From the NCBI RefSeq assembly GCF_021390595.1, contig NZ_JAJEJR010000001.1, positions 558,001 through 622,000 of the forward strand: a stretch of 64,000 nucleotides of DNA, written 5' to 3'. Of this stretch, positions 1 to 9,114 are shown piece after piece; positions within the stretch are counted from its first letter, which is position 1, and every line of letters starts with the position of its first letter. The translations under genes were made by a program, and so were the position numbers. The notes under the pieces are model-generated. The model did no database searches and was not told the origin of the DNA. It saw only the letters and a program-made list of their open reading frames with translations. Origin of the DNA: Paraburkholderia sp. HP33-1. GTDB taxonomy: Bacteria; Pseudomonadota; Gammaproteobacteria; Burkholderiales; Burkholderiaceae.

Positions 1-624
1 GCGGCCGTTCTGCTCGGCGATGACCGTCACCGAGACGCGCACGAGCGGGCGGATGTCGGCCGCGAAGCCGCCGTCGCTGCGAGCGACCAGCACCACGTCG
101 TATTCGCCGGCGAGGCCCGCCATCACCTGCTGGATGCGCGGATCGCGGCCGCGCGCCATCTGCTCGATGCGCTCGAGCAGCTTGACCTTTGCGGTTGCGT
201 CGAGCGAATGGAGCGGGTCGGAGGGCAGGTACAGATCGCGCCCGGCGATGCCGGTCAGCGACGACGCCACCTTGATCTTCTGCTTGCCGCCGCCTGCCTT
301 GGCGATCGCGCGCGTGGCGATGGCCGCCTGGCGGATCGCTTCGGGCGACAGGTCGTCCGAGTAGGCGAACGCGGTGCGGTCGCCCGACACGGCGCGCACG
401 CCGACGCCCTGATCGATGCTGAAGCTGCCCGACTTCACGATGCCTTCCTCGAGACTCCACGCTTCGCTGCGGGTGGCCTGGAAGTAGAGGTCTGCGTAGT
501 CGACGCGGTGCGTGAAGATTTCGGCGAGCGTGCGCGTGAGCAGCGATTCGTCGAGACCATAGGGCGTGAGAAGGATGTCCTTGGCGGCGGCGAGATTACG
601 GATACCGGGTTCGATGATGTTCAT
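1..624 (-). CDS. tldD: TldD metalloprotease subunit, N-terminal part (gene runs off the left edge)
   Basis: The frame from an ATG at 624 stays open to the window edge and gives 208 residues. It begins MNIIEPGIRNLAAAKDILL and contains DYADLYFQ and QGVGVRAV stretches typical of the TldD/PmbA N-terminal domain. TldD pairs with TldE/PmbA to form a cytoplasmic zinc peptidase that matures modified peptides and degrades unfolded ones. The HEXXXH zinc motif should lie beyond the edge, so catalytic competence cannot be judged. It follows the nitrilase gene on the same strand after 87 nt, an arrangement common in Burkholderiaceae. Identity rests on N-terminal similarity and context. Confidence 0.9.
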   Translation of the reverse strand, partial: MNIIEPGIRNLAAAKDILLTPYGLDESLLTRTLAEIFTHRVDYADLYFQATRSEAWSLEEGIVKSGSFSIDQGVGVRAVSGDRTAFAYSDDLSPEAIRQAAIATRAIAKAGGGKQKIKVASSLTGIAGRDLYLPSDPLHSLDATAKVKLLERIEQMARGRDPRIQQVMAGLAGEYDVVLVARSDGGFAADIRPLVRVSVTVIAEQNGR

Positions 625-711
625 GCGAAGTATGTTCTGCTCGATACGAAGGGGTCGGGGAGCGCCTGCGTCGTTATATGTGTGGCAGGCGCCGCAGTTT
701 CAATGTCGGTT

Positions 712-1575
712 TCAGGTCAGCACGCGATGACGCCATGCCGGCAGGCTCTGCCGCACTTCGTCGATGCGCGCGCGATCGAGGTTGCCCGCGACCACGCCGG
801 CGCCCTCGTCGCGCACCGCGACGATCTCGCCCCACGGGTCGATCAGCATGCTGTGGCCCCAGGTGCGGCGGCCGTTCTCATGTTTGCCGCCTTGCGCCGC
901 GGCAAGCACGTAGCACTGATTTTCGATCGCGCGGGTGCGCAGCAGCAGCTCCCAGTGCGCGCGGCCAGTCGTGTAGGTGAACGCGGACGGCACCACGATC
1001 AGCGCGCAGTCGCCCATGCGCCGGTACAGCTCGGGAAAGCGCAGATCGTAGCAGACCGACAGGCCGACCCGGCCGAATGGCGCGTCGAAGCCTCGCACGG
1101 CGGTGCCGGGGCGAATCGTGCGCGCTTCGTCGAACGATTCTTCGCCCTTTTCGAAATTGAACAGGTGGATCTTGTCGTAGCGCGCGGCTTCGTTGCCGTG
1201 CGGATCGAACACGAGGGTCGTGTTCAATACGCGCGACGGCTCCGGCGCGGTCAGCGGCAGGGTGCCGCCGATCACCCAGATGCGGTGGCGGCGCGCGGCG
1301 TCGGCGAGAAAGCGCTGGATCGGACCGTCCTGATACGGCTCGCGTACGGCGAGCTTGTCGGTGTCCTTGAAACCCATGAAGCAGAAGTATTCAGGCAGCA
1401 GCACGAGTTGCGCGCCATCGGCGGCGGCTTCGGCGATCAGGCGCTCTGCATCGGCGAGATTGCGCTCGCGATCCGGCGTGCTGACCATCTGCAGCGCGGC
1501 GACCCGGAAGGGGCTGCCCGATGGACCGCCGGATGCCGCGTCGGATAGAGAAGAAGAGGCGTGTGTTTCGCTCAT
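712..1575 (-). CDS. carbon-nitrogen hydrolase (nitrilase superfamily, Nit2/omega-amidase-like)
   Basis: A cytoplasmic amidase-type hydrolase of 287 residues. The Glu-Lys-Cys triad of the superfamily is visible: Glu62 in LLPEYF, Lys135 in RYDKIHLF and Cys175 in GLSVCYDLRF. The overall pattern fits the Nit1/Nit2 branch, whose members hydrolyse deaminated glutathione or alpha-ketoglutaramate; which of these applies cannot be read from sequence. I chose the ATG at 1575 (MSETHASSS) because upstream residues are arginine-rich read-through of GC-rich DNA with no conserved character. It lies between yhdP and tldD on the same strand and may be co-transcribed with them. Confidence 0.9.
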   Translation of the reverse strand: MSETHASSSLSDAASGGPSGSPFRVAALQMVSTPDRERNLADAERLIAEAAADGAQLVLLPEYFCFMGFKDTDKLAVREPYQDGPIQRFLADAARRHRIWVIGGTLPLTAPEPSRVLNTTLVFDPHGNEAARYDKIHLFNFEKGEESFDEARTIRPGTAVRGFDAPFGRVGLSVCYDLRFPELYRRMGDCALIVVPSAFTYTTGRAHWELLLRTRAIENQCYVLAAAQGGKHENGRRTWGHSMLIDPWGEIVAVRDEGAGVVAGNLDRARIDEVRQSLPAWRHRVLT

Positions 1576-1782
1576 GAGCGTGTCGAAAGGCTCCTTGCAG
1601 GGCAGCGACGCAAAGCGTGGGCGCCGCATGCATGGTTCTGGGCTGGCTCGGCCCCGTTGGCGCATTGAGTCGGCGAGGTTGCGCGAGCGGCCGCGAGGTG
1701 CGAGACAGCGGCGCCGGCGACACCGGAGTGGACCGGACAAGCGAGGCCGCCGGGAGGCGAAACCGCGCGAACCCGGCGAAAC

Positions 1783-4700
1783 TCAGTGCGCTTCCACGGA
1801 CGAAGCCGGAGCGTCAATCTTACCCCGTTCGGTCGTCACCCGCTCGACGTGCGGATGCGTCCACGAGCCGGTGATCGCGTACTCGCGCGCGAACACCTGC
1901 GACACGCCATGCGAGAACGCGACGTCGGCGACCAGCGCGCCGAGGCCGATCAGCGGATTGATGATCGTCGCGGCGATCACCGCGGAGCCGGCGCTGACGG
2001 TGGGCACCACGTGCAGGTGCAGGTCCTGGGTTCTCTGCGCGATGTCGACCGAGCCCACCATCTCGGCGCGTGCCGGTGCGGTCACCATCCTGAAGTTGTC
2101 GGTGCGGGCGATGCCGTCATGAATCTGCGCGGTCCCAGTCACGCTCGAAAACGGCAGGCCCTCGCCGATCACGTCGCGGAAATCGAGCGTGGCGATCCGC
2201 GCCAGGCTTTGCAGGCTCAGCACACCGAGCAGCGTCGCGACGCCCGGTTCGACCTTGAGGATCTGGCCGTGGCGCAGATCGAGCGCGAGGTTGCCGTTCA
2301 GCGTCGAATAGTCGATCGTGGTCGGGCCGCCTTGCCACACGGCCTTGCCCGCGAGCGAGCCGGTGCCGCCCTTGAGCGTCTTCGGCAGACCGAAGCGCTC
2401 GAGCATCGCGCCGGCATCCTTGACGTCGAGCTTGAAATCGAAGACGGTGCGACGCGGCGTGGTTTCATCGGCCGACGTGGGCAGCTCGGTCGACGTGCGC
2501 CAGTTCGCGGTCGCGGTGAGTGTTGCGGTGGGGTTCGTCACGTCGAGCTTGTCGAGCTGCCAGACCGGCACGCCGTTTTCTTCGTAGTTGTGCGCGTCGA
2601 CTTCGAGCCGGCCGACGTTGCGATCGCGCACGATCAACTCGTCCACCACCAGATCGATCGACGGCATGTTCAGAGCGGGCGCGGACATCGCCGGGCCGAG
2701 CAGGTCCTTGTCCTCGACCGACGGAATCACGATCCGCGCGAAGCGCGCCTGCAGCTCGCCGGGAGACTCGCGGGTCGCGCCGGGCAGCCACGATACGTGG
2801 CCGGACACCTGGTTCGACGCGATGTTTGCCTGCCACGTGCGGTCCGTGTGCGATGCGCCGACGATCACATTGTCCCAGTGGCGCTTGAGCAGCGTCAGCT
2901 TGTCGATGTGCAGCGCGAAACGATTCGGCAGGAATTGAGTGAGCGTGGGATTCGGCGCGGCGGCGGGAGTGGCCGCGCTGCTGGCGGTGTTGCCGCTGTT
3001 CGCCCGATTCGCCCCGGCCGCCTCCGCGCGCAGCAGCGCGGCGAGCGCACGCCAATCGTCGGCATTGAACTCCTTGACGTCGACGGCGGCGACCACGCCC
3101 TCGGACGGCAGATCGGCGGGGCGGTTCACGCCGATCGCGCCACGCACGACGGTTGGTGGCGTATTGGGCTGCACCCTCGGCTGATAGCGCAGCAGATACG
3201 CGGCGGCGATCGGCCCCAACGTCAGGTCGGCGCGCTCGAGGCCGGCTTCGCCCGGCGCCGTCGACGGATTGACTGAGAAATGTAGCGGCATTGGCGTGCC
3301 GACCGCCTTCTTGAACGGCGCCGGAAAATCAAGCGCGAGCCCGGTCAGATCGGAGTTGGCGCTGACTTGGGGCAGGCGGCCCTTCGCGCCGGTGACGTTC
3401 AGCGCATAAGGCGCGCTGCCGCTCATATGGGCGAGGACCTGCGCGGCCGGACCCTGCAGATTCAGCTCGCGCGCGGCAGCGACAGCGATATGGCCGTTGA
3501 GCGCGAGAGCGTACGTGCCGTCCTGGCGGAAGCCCCCGTTCGCGTGCACGTCGCCGCCGAGGAACCGCCCGGAGAGCCGGTCGGCCTCGGCCGTATGCTC
3601 GGTGAAACGCACCCGGCCGTTCAGCTGCGACAGCGGCGGCACGTGGCTCACGCTCAGGCGGTTGTTCTGGAAGCCGAGCGCGCCCTCGACGCCGATATGC
3701 GGCTTCGGCGTGCGCGGGATCGTCAGCTTCAGCGCGAGCGACGCCGCCCCTTCGGCACGGATCTTCTCGGTCTGATGCCGCGCCATGATGCCAAGCGAGC
3801 TGCCGTTCACGTAGTCGAGCATGTCCGCGAGCGGGCCGCGGCCGTTGCCCTGGATGATCAGGTTCGAGCCTTTCGTGCCGAGGTCGTCGATATGGCCGTT
3901 CACGTCAGTCAGCGCGACGCGCTTGTAGCGCCCCCGATCGATGTCGAAGCGCAGTACGTTCTGCTTGAGCTCGAACACGCCGTCGATGCCGTCGAGCGGC
4001 GGCCAAACGTTTGGCGTGCCGTTGCGCATGTTGCGCGGCGGAAACGGCGTCGGATCGAATTTGCCGCCAGTGAATGGCGCGACGATGTGGAAGATGCCGG
4101 CGTCTGGGTCGCGCGCGTAGGGGAACTTGGTCAGGTCGCCGTGCACTTCGATCGTGCCGCCGCGCGACACACCAGCCTGCAATCCGTGGCCGAGGTAAAT
4201 GCGCAGCTTTTCGCTGACCGCGGTCGGCAGATAGCGGGCAATGCGCGTCACCTGCGCGCGCTGGAAGTCGGCTTTCAGGTCGAGCGAACCGCGGCCATGG
4301 CCGGGATTGCTGTAACTCGCGGTCAAGGTCGCGTCGGCGTCCGGGTTCGATACACCGAAGTCGTTGAGCTTGACCGCGAACGCCGGACGCGTGTCGCCTG
4401 GTGCCTTCGCACCCATCGTCCAGTCGGCGCGGCCGTGCAGATGGGCGAACTTGAGGCGCGGATCGTCGAACACGCCCGGCAGCGTGATCGCCACGTCGGA
4501 CGTGTCGAGGTTCGCGTGGCCGCCTTTTTCGTCGGCGTCGACATTGCCCCACAGGTTTTCGATGCCGGGAACGCCGGCGCGTGGGTGTCCGCGCGGCGTG
4601 AGACCCGGCCCCGGCTCCTGGGCAGCGAAGCTGATGCCCTGCAGATCGCCCTTGAAGCGATAACGCTCGATCGGCTCCGATCCCCCTGGCCGACGGTCGC

Positions 4701-6015
4701 CGCCGAACTCGCCGGATTCCGGCTTGGCGCGCTCGACCTCGATGACGTAGTTCGCGACGAGCCCGCGCGGATTGATGCGCACGAGTTCGTTCAGCAAGCG
4801 CCGCGGCAGCGGCAGCGCGCGGCTGAATTCGGCGAGGATCCCGAGATCGACGCGATCGCCGCTGATGCTCAAAAGCTGCCCATGCTGCAGCGTTGCGGTC
4901 CGGTAGCGGCTGTCGAGGGTCTCGAAGTCCAGGATGCGCGTGAGCGGCGTGCCGTCTTCGAGCGGCGGCTGGCCGAGTTCGGCCCTCAGGTCCGACAGCT
5001 GCAGCGTGTAGTCGCCTTCGCCCGCTCCTACGCGCCACAGAAAATGGGCGACCGGCAGGAGCAGCTTCGGCTGGGTCGGGCTCACGCGCAGCGCGACGTC
5101 GTTGCCGTTCAGCTGGCCGCTCGCCTGAGTCATGCGGCCTTCGCGGAAGTCGATCCAGATTGCATTGTCGACGCGGCCGGCGAACGTCTCGATCGGGAAT
5201 TCGACGTAGCGCGCGAGCGTCGGCAGATCGACCGGGCCCGTCGATACGTATGCCTGGCCGCTCCAGTTGATCGGTTTGCCGATCGCGGAGAGTGGTGCGT
5301 GGCGGAAGGAGGTGCGGAAATCGAGCGGGCCTTTCAGCACCTGGCCGTCGGGCGGCGCCTGCAGTGCCATGCGGTGGTCGTAGCCGTCATTGAGGATCGC
5401 GATGCGGATGTCGCGCAGCGCGAGTTCGGGCTCCTTGCGGGTGGAGTCGCGCCAGCGCAGCACCCCGCCGCGCACGACGATCGCCTGCTGGCGCAGCAGC
5501 CAGGTGGACAGGATGTCGTTGCCGCTATGGCGCGTCGGCACCGGCACGCCCGCGACCGACAGCACGCCGTCCTCGCTGCGCGACACCAGCACATCCGGCT
5601 GATCGACGATCAGACTCGACAGCGCGGGATGAAACAACCATAGCGATCGCCAGGACATCGTCGCCGTGGCGTGCGGAATCGTCAGCGCGGGTTGGCCGTC
5701 GTGATCGCGGATGACGAGGTTTGTCACATCGAGCCCCGGCTGGAAGCCGCTCCAGTGCGGCGCGAGGCGGCCGATCGTGAACTGGGCGCTCAGCTTGTCG
5801 GAGACGGCGGCTTCGATGCGTGGCCGGAACAGGTCGGCGCGCGGCAGCACCACGTAGCGCAAACCCAGAAACAGTCCGGTCGCGATGAAATAGAGGACGA
5901 GTGCGAGCGTGGCGAGCACGCGCAACGTCCGACGCAGCACAATGTGGTCGCTTCCGCGCACATGCCGGACCTGCGATGGGTCTTGCGGGTCGGCGGATTC
6001 GTTTCGCTCGGACAT
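1783..6015 (-). CDS. yhdP: YhdP-family AsmA-like envelope protein
   Basis: A very large (1410 residue) protein with a short cytoplasmic N-terminus, one membrane helix at about residues 30-52 (ATLALVLYFIATGLFLGLRY) and a long periplasmic domain. This is the layout of YhdP/TamB/AsmA bridge proteins, which E. coli genetics links to moving phospholipids to the outer membrane. The C-terminus carries the AsmA-like portion (LNGNLALDLRHGQILK) expected for the TIGR02099 family. I chose the ATG at 6015 (MSERNESAD); a longer frame reaches 6225 but would overlap the divergent glnE start. It is divergent from glnE, a pairing common in Burkholderia. Confidence 0.9.
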   Translation of the reverse strand: MSERNESADPQDPSQVRHVRGSDHIVLRRTLRVLATLALVLYFIATGLFLGLRYVVLPRADLFRPRIEAAVSDKLSAQFTIGRLAPHWSGFQPGLDVTNLVIRDHDGQPALTIPHATATMSWRSLWLFHPALSSLIVDQPDVLVSRSEDGVLSVAGVPVPTRHSGNDILSTWLLRQQAIVVRGGVLRWRDSTRKEPELALRDIRIAILNDGYDHRMALQAPPDGQVLKGPLDFRTSFRHAPLSAIGKPINWSGQAYVSTGPVDLPTLARYVEFPIETFAGRVDNAIWIDFREGRMTQASGQLNGNDVALRVSPTQPKLLLPVAHFLWRVGAGEGDYTLQLSDLRAELGQPPLEDGTPLTRILDFETLDSRYRTATLQHGQLLSISGDRVDLGILAEFSRALPLPRRLLNELVRINPRGLVANYVIEVERAKPESGEFGGDRRPGGSEPIERYRFKGDLQGISFAAQEPGPGLTPRGHPRAGVPGIENLWGNVDADEKGGHANLDTSDVAITLPGVFDDPRLKFAHLHGRADWTMGAKAPGDTRPAFAVKLNDFGVSNPDADATLTASYSNPGHGRGSLDLKADFQRAQVTRIARYLPTAVSEKLRIYLGHGLQAGVSRGGTIEVHGDLTKFPYARDPDAGIFHIVAPFTGGKFDPTPFPPRNMRNGTPNVWPPLDGIDGVFELKQNVLRFDIDRGRYKRVALTDVNGHIDDLGTKGSNLIIQGNGRGPLADMLDYVNGSSLGIMARHQTEKIRAEGAASLALKLTIPRTPKPHIGVEGALGFQNNRLSVSHVPPLSQLNGRVRFTEHTAEADRLSGRFLGGDVHANGGFRQDGTYALALNGHIAVAAARELNLQGPAAQVLAHMSGSAPYALNVTGAKGRLPQVSANSDLTGLALDFPAPFKKAVGTPMPLHFSVNPSTAPGEAGLERADLTLGPIAAAYLLRYQPRVQPNTPPTVVRGAIGVNRPADLPSEGVVAAVDVKEFNADDWRALAALLRAEAAGANRANSGNTASSAATPAAAPNPTLTQFLPNRFALHIDKLTLLKRHWDNVIVGASHTDRTWQANIASNQVSGHVSWLPGATRESPGELQARFARIVIPSVEDKDLLGPAMSAPALNMPSIDLVVDELIVRDRNVGRLEVDAHNYEENGVPVWQLDKLDVTNPTATLTATANWRTSTELPTSADETTPRRTVFDFKLDVKDAGAMLERFGLPKTLKGGTGSLAGKAVWQGGPTTIDYSTLNGNLALDLRHGQILKVEPGVATLLGVLSLQSLARIATLDFRDVIGEGLPFSSVTGTAQIHDGIARTDNFRMVTAPARAEMVGSVDIAQRTQDLHLHVVPTVSAGSAVIAATIINPLIGLGALVADVAFSHGVSQVFAREYAITGSWTHPHVERVTTERGKIDAPASSVEAH

Positions 6016-6211
6016 GCTGCAGCGGCTAGGCGTATGGTAGTTTTGCGAGTTAACGACGAAATGTAACACACGGGAAAGCGTCGGCGGACCTTCTGCAAAC
6101 CCTGTTCGCACGCTGCCTCGCGGCCCGCGACGGGGCAGGCGCGAGGGCATCCGGACACCGTCAGATACCGCCGGACAAATACGATCAAGCAACGAGCGAG
6201 CCAGATTTTCG

Positions 6212-9007
6212 ATGACTGACGCCATTCTGCTGAGTTCCAGCTATTCGCACTACGCCGCGCGCGCCGCCGCGGCCCGCCCGCAACTCGTCGCGCGTGTCAG
6301 CGCGCTGGCCGACGAGCCGCTGACGCGCGAGCGCATCGACGCGCGTCTCGACCTACTGTGTGCCGAGGCGGCGGGCCCAGCCGGTGCGCCGTTCAATGAA
6401 GATGCGCTCAAGCGCGCGCTGCGCCAGCTGCGCACCGAAGTATTCTGCGCGGTGATGGAGCGCGATCTGGCAGGCGAGGCCGATGTCGCCGAAGTCACCG
6501 GCGCGATGACCGATCTCGCGGAAACGACGATCCAGCGCGCGCTGGCGGTGCTGAGCGCCGAGCTCGAGGCGCTGTACGGCGAGCCGCGCGGCCCGCAGGG
6601 CGAACGGCTCGCGCTCGGCGTGGTCGGTATGGGCAAGCTCGGTGGGCGCGAGCTGAACGTGTCGTCGGATATCGACCTGATCTTTGTTTATGAAGACGAC
6701 GGCGAGACCGCCGGCGGCCAACGCCCACCGATCGCGACCCAGGAGTTCTTCACGCGCCTCGGCAAGCGGCTGATCGGCGCGCTCGCCGAAGTCACCGCCG
6801 ACGGCTATGTATTCCGCGTCGACATGCGTCTGCGGCCGAACGGCGATTCAGGGCCGCTCGTGTGCAGCCTCGGCATGCTCGAAGAATATTTCTACGTGCA
6901 GGGCCGCGAGTGGGAGCGCTACGCGTGGATCAAGGGGCGGCTCGTATCCGAGGGCGCGAGCGCCGCGGCGCAGCGGCTGCGCAAGCAGCTCGACGCGATC
7001 GTCACGCCGTTCGTCTATCGACGCTATCTCGACTTCGGCGTGATCAGCGCGATTCGCGCGCTGCATCTGCAGATTCGCCAGGAGGCGCAGCGCCGCGCCT
7101 CGATGCGTCCGGACAAGGCCGACGACATCAAGCTCGGCCGTGGCGGCATCCGCGAAATCGAATTCAGCGCGCAGGTGTTTCAGCTGATCCGCGGCGGCCA
7201 GGATGCCGGCTTTCGCGTGCGACCGACGCTCGCCGTACTGCGTCACGCGGCTACCCACGGGCTGATGGATCCGTCGGTCTGCTTGAAGCTGTCGCACGCG
7301 TACCGCTTTCTGCGCGAGATCGAGCATCGTCTGCAATACCGCAACGACGCGCAGACCCACGCGATGCCCGTCGATGACGAAGACCGCTTGGCGCTCGCGC
7401 GCGCCATGGATTGCGACGACTATGCGCAATTGATGACGAAGCTCGACGCGCATCGTGAGTTCGTCGAACAGCAGTTCGACCAGATTTTTGCTGACAAGGT
7501 GGGCGGCCGCGACGGCTGCGCAGCGCCTGAGGACGGCGCGGCTGCGTGGGTGTGGAGCAGCGCGCTCGCCGACGACAGCGCCGACGACGCGCTGCGCGCG
7601 CGCCTCGTCGAACTGGGGGTGGCAGAGCCCGGCGTGCTGCTCGCGCGGCTGCAGGCGGTGTGGCGTTCGTCGCGCTACGCGGGCCTGAACGAGCGCAGCC
7701 GGCAGCGTTTCGACATCGTCGCGCAGCGCGCGCTCGAAGCCGCGCGCACCCTGGAGCCGGCCGGGCGGCGCGGCGACACCGTCGCGCGCTTTTTCGATCT
7801 GCTCGAAGCGGTGAGCCGGCGTGGCGCGTATCTGGCGCTGCTGACCGAGTATCCGCAGGCGCTGCACCAGGTGCTGTCGGTGCTGGGCGGCTCGCGCTGG
7901 GCGGCCGGCTATCTGATCCGCCATCCGCAACTGCTCGACGAGCTGCTCGACGGCGAGGCGATCAACAGCCCATTCGACTGGACCGAATTCAAGCGCACGC
8001 TGCGCCGGCGGCTCGCGGCCGCCGACGGCGTCGAGCAGCAGATGGATCTGTTGCGCCACGCGCATCAGGCCGAGGTGTTCCGCATTCTGCTGATCGATCT
8101 CGCCGGCAAGCTCTCCGTCGAGCAAGTTAGCGACCAGCTGTCCGCGCTGGCCGACGCGGTGCTCGACGTGACCCTCGACGCAGTGTGGAAGCAGCTGCCC
8201 AAACGTCACCGCGACGCGCCCCGCTTCGCGGTGATCGCCTACGGCAAGCTTGGCGGCAAGGAGCTCGGCTACGCGTCGGACCTCGACCTGATCTTCCTGT
8301 ACGACGATCCCGACGATGCCGCCGCCGACGTCTACGCCACCTACACGCGGCGCCTGATCACGTGGCTGACGACCGCGACCGGCGCCGGCACGCTGTTCGA
8401 CGTCGATCTGAGGCTGCGGCCGAACGGCGAGTCGGGCCTGCTCGTCACCGATCTCGACGCGTTTCGCCGCTACCAGCTGCGCGAGGGCGACGCGGCGAAC
8501 ACCGCGTGGGTGTGGGAGCACCAGGCGCTGACGCGTGCACGCTACTGCGCGGGCGATGCGGAGATCGGCGCGAAGTTCGAGGCGATCCGCGAACAGGTGC
8601 TGACGACGCCGCGCGAAGCGCCGCCGCTCGCGAAGGAGATCGTCGAGATGCGCGCGCGTGTCGCGGCGGGACATCCGAACCATACGCCGGCGCTATTCGA
8701 TCTGAAGCACGACCGCGGCGGCATGGTCGATATCGAATTCACCGTGCAGTACTGGGTGCTGCTGCATGCGGCGCGCGATCCCGAGCTGATTCGCAATACC
8801 GGCAATATCGCGCTGTTGCGCGAGGTGTCGCGTTTCGGGCTGATGAGCGAGGCGGAAGCGGAGACGGTCGGCGCCGCGTATCGGCGGTATCGCAAGCTGC
8901 AGCACACTCTGAGGCTCGACGGGATGGAGAAGGCGCGGGTCGATCCCGCGCTGGTGACGACCGAGCGCGAGGCGGTGCTGGCGTTGTGGAAGAGGGTGTT
9001 TGGGTGA
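6212..9007 (+). CDS. glnE: bifunctional glutamine synthetase adenylyltransferase/adenylyl-removing enzyme
   Basis: Adds AMP to, and removes it from, glutamine synthetase under PII control, tuning ammonia assimilation. The 931 residues show the family's duplicated nucleotidyltransferase architecture. The first copy has GMGKLGGRELNVSSDIDLIF at about residues 138-157 (adenylyl-removing half), and the second has AYGKLGGKELGYASDLDLIF at about residues 677-696 (adenylylating half). Each is followed by a helical domain with RGGIREIEF or RGGMVDIEF. Both halves keep the paired Asp residues of the active site. The length matches E. coli GlnE (about 946). The ATG at 6212 has only a weak ribosome site. 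Confidence 0.97.
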   Translation: MTDAILLSSSYSHYAARAAAARPQLVARVSALADEPLTRERIDARLDLLCAEAAGPAGAPFNEDALKRALRQLRTEVFCAVMERDLAGEADVAEVTGAMTDLAETTIQRALAVLSAELEALYGEPRGPQGERLALGVVGMGKLGGRELNVSSDIDLIFVYEDDGETAGGQRPPIATQEFFTRLGKRLIGALAEVTADGYVFRVDMRLRPNGDSGPLVCSLGMLEEYFYVQGREWERYAWIKGRLVSEGASAAAQRLRKQLDAIVTPFVYRRYLDFGVISAIRALHLQIRQEAQRRASMRPDKADDIKLGRGGIREIEFSAQVFQLIRGGQDAGFRVRPTLAVLRHAATHGLMDPSVCLKLSHAYRFLREIEHRLQYRNDAQTHAMPVDDEDRLALARAMDCDDYAQLMTKLDAHREFVEQQFDQIFADKVGGRDGCAAPEDGAAAWVWSSALADDSADDALRARLVELGVAEPGVLLARLQAVWRSSRYAGLNERSRQRFDIVAQRALEAARTLEPAGRRGDTVARFFDLLEAVSRRGAYLALLTEYPQALHQVLSVLGGSRWAAGYLIRHPQLLDELLDGEAINSPFDWTEFKRTLRRRLAAADGVEQQMDLLRHAHQAEVFRILLIDLAGKLSVEQVSDQLSALADAVLDVTLDAVWKQLPKRHRDAPRFAVIAYGKLGGKELGYASDLDLIFLYDDPDDAAADVYATYTRRLITWLTTATGAGTLFDVDLRLRPNGESGLLVTDLDAFRRYQLREGDAANTAWVWEHQALTRARYCAGDAEIGAKFEAIREQVLTTPREAPPLAKEIVEMRARVAAGHPNHTPALFDLKHDRGGMVDIEFTVQYWVLLHAARDPELIRNTGNIALLREVSRFGLMSEAEAETVGAAYRRYRKLQHTLRLDGMEKARVDPALVTTEREAVLALWKRVFG

Positions 9008-9013
9008 CGGCGC

Positions 9014-9037
9014 TGACGCGCTTCGCGAAGCGCGTCA
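9014..9037. repeat. 24-bp perfect palindrome between convergent glnE and recN
   Basis: Starting 7 nt after the glnE stop, a 24-nt stretch reads the same on both strands: TGACGCGCTTCG followed by its exact reverse complement. As RNA it would form a strong hairpin in either direction, which fits a shared transcription barrier between two converging genes. There is no downstream T-run, so classic intrinsic termination is not obvious; Rho-dependent termination or 3' end protection is equally possible. Confidence 0.6.
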
Positions 9038-9114
9038 TGCGTGGCCGGGATGGGTGGTGAGGTCTCGGCCAACTTGGCTCAGGTCATTTGCCGTGACCTA
9101 CACACGGCGCAAAC

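Noticed and set aside
3367..5643. 758-codon open frame antisense to yhdP
   Set aside because: Arg/Ala/Val/Asp-rich shadow of the reverse-strand gene, with no ribosome site and no recognisable domain.
6848..8683. 611-codon frame antisense to glnE
   Set aside because: Composition typical of an antisense shadow; glnE is complete and conserved.
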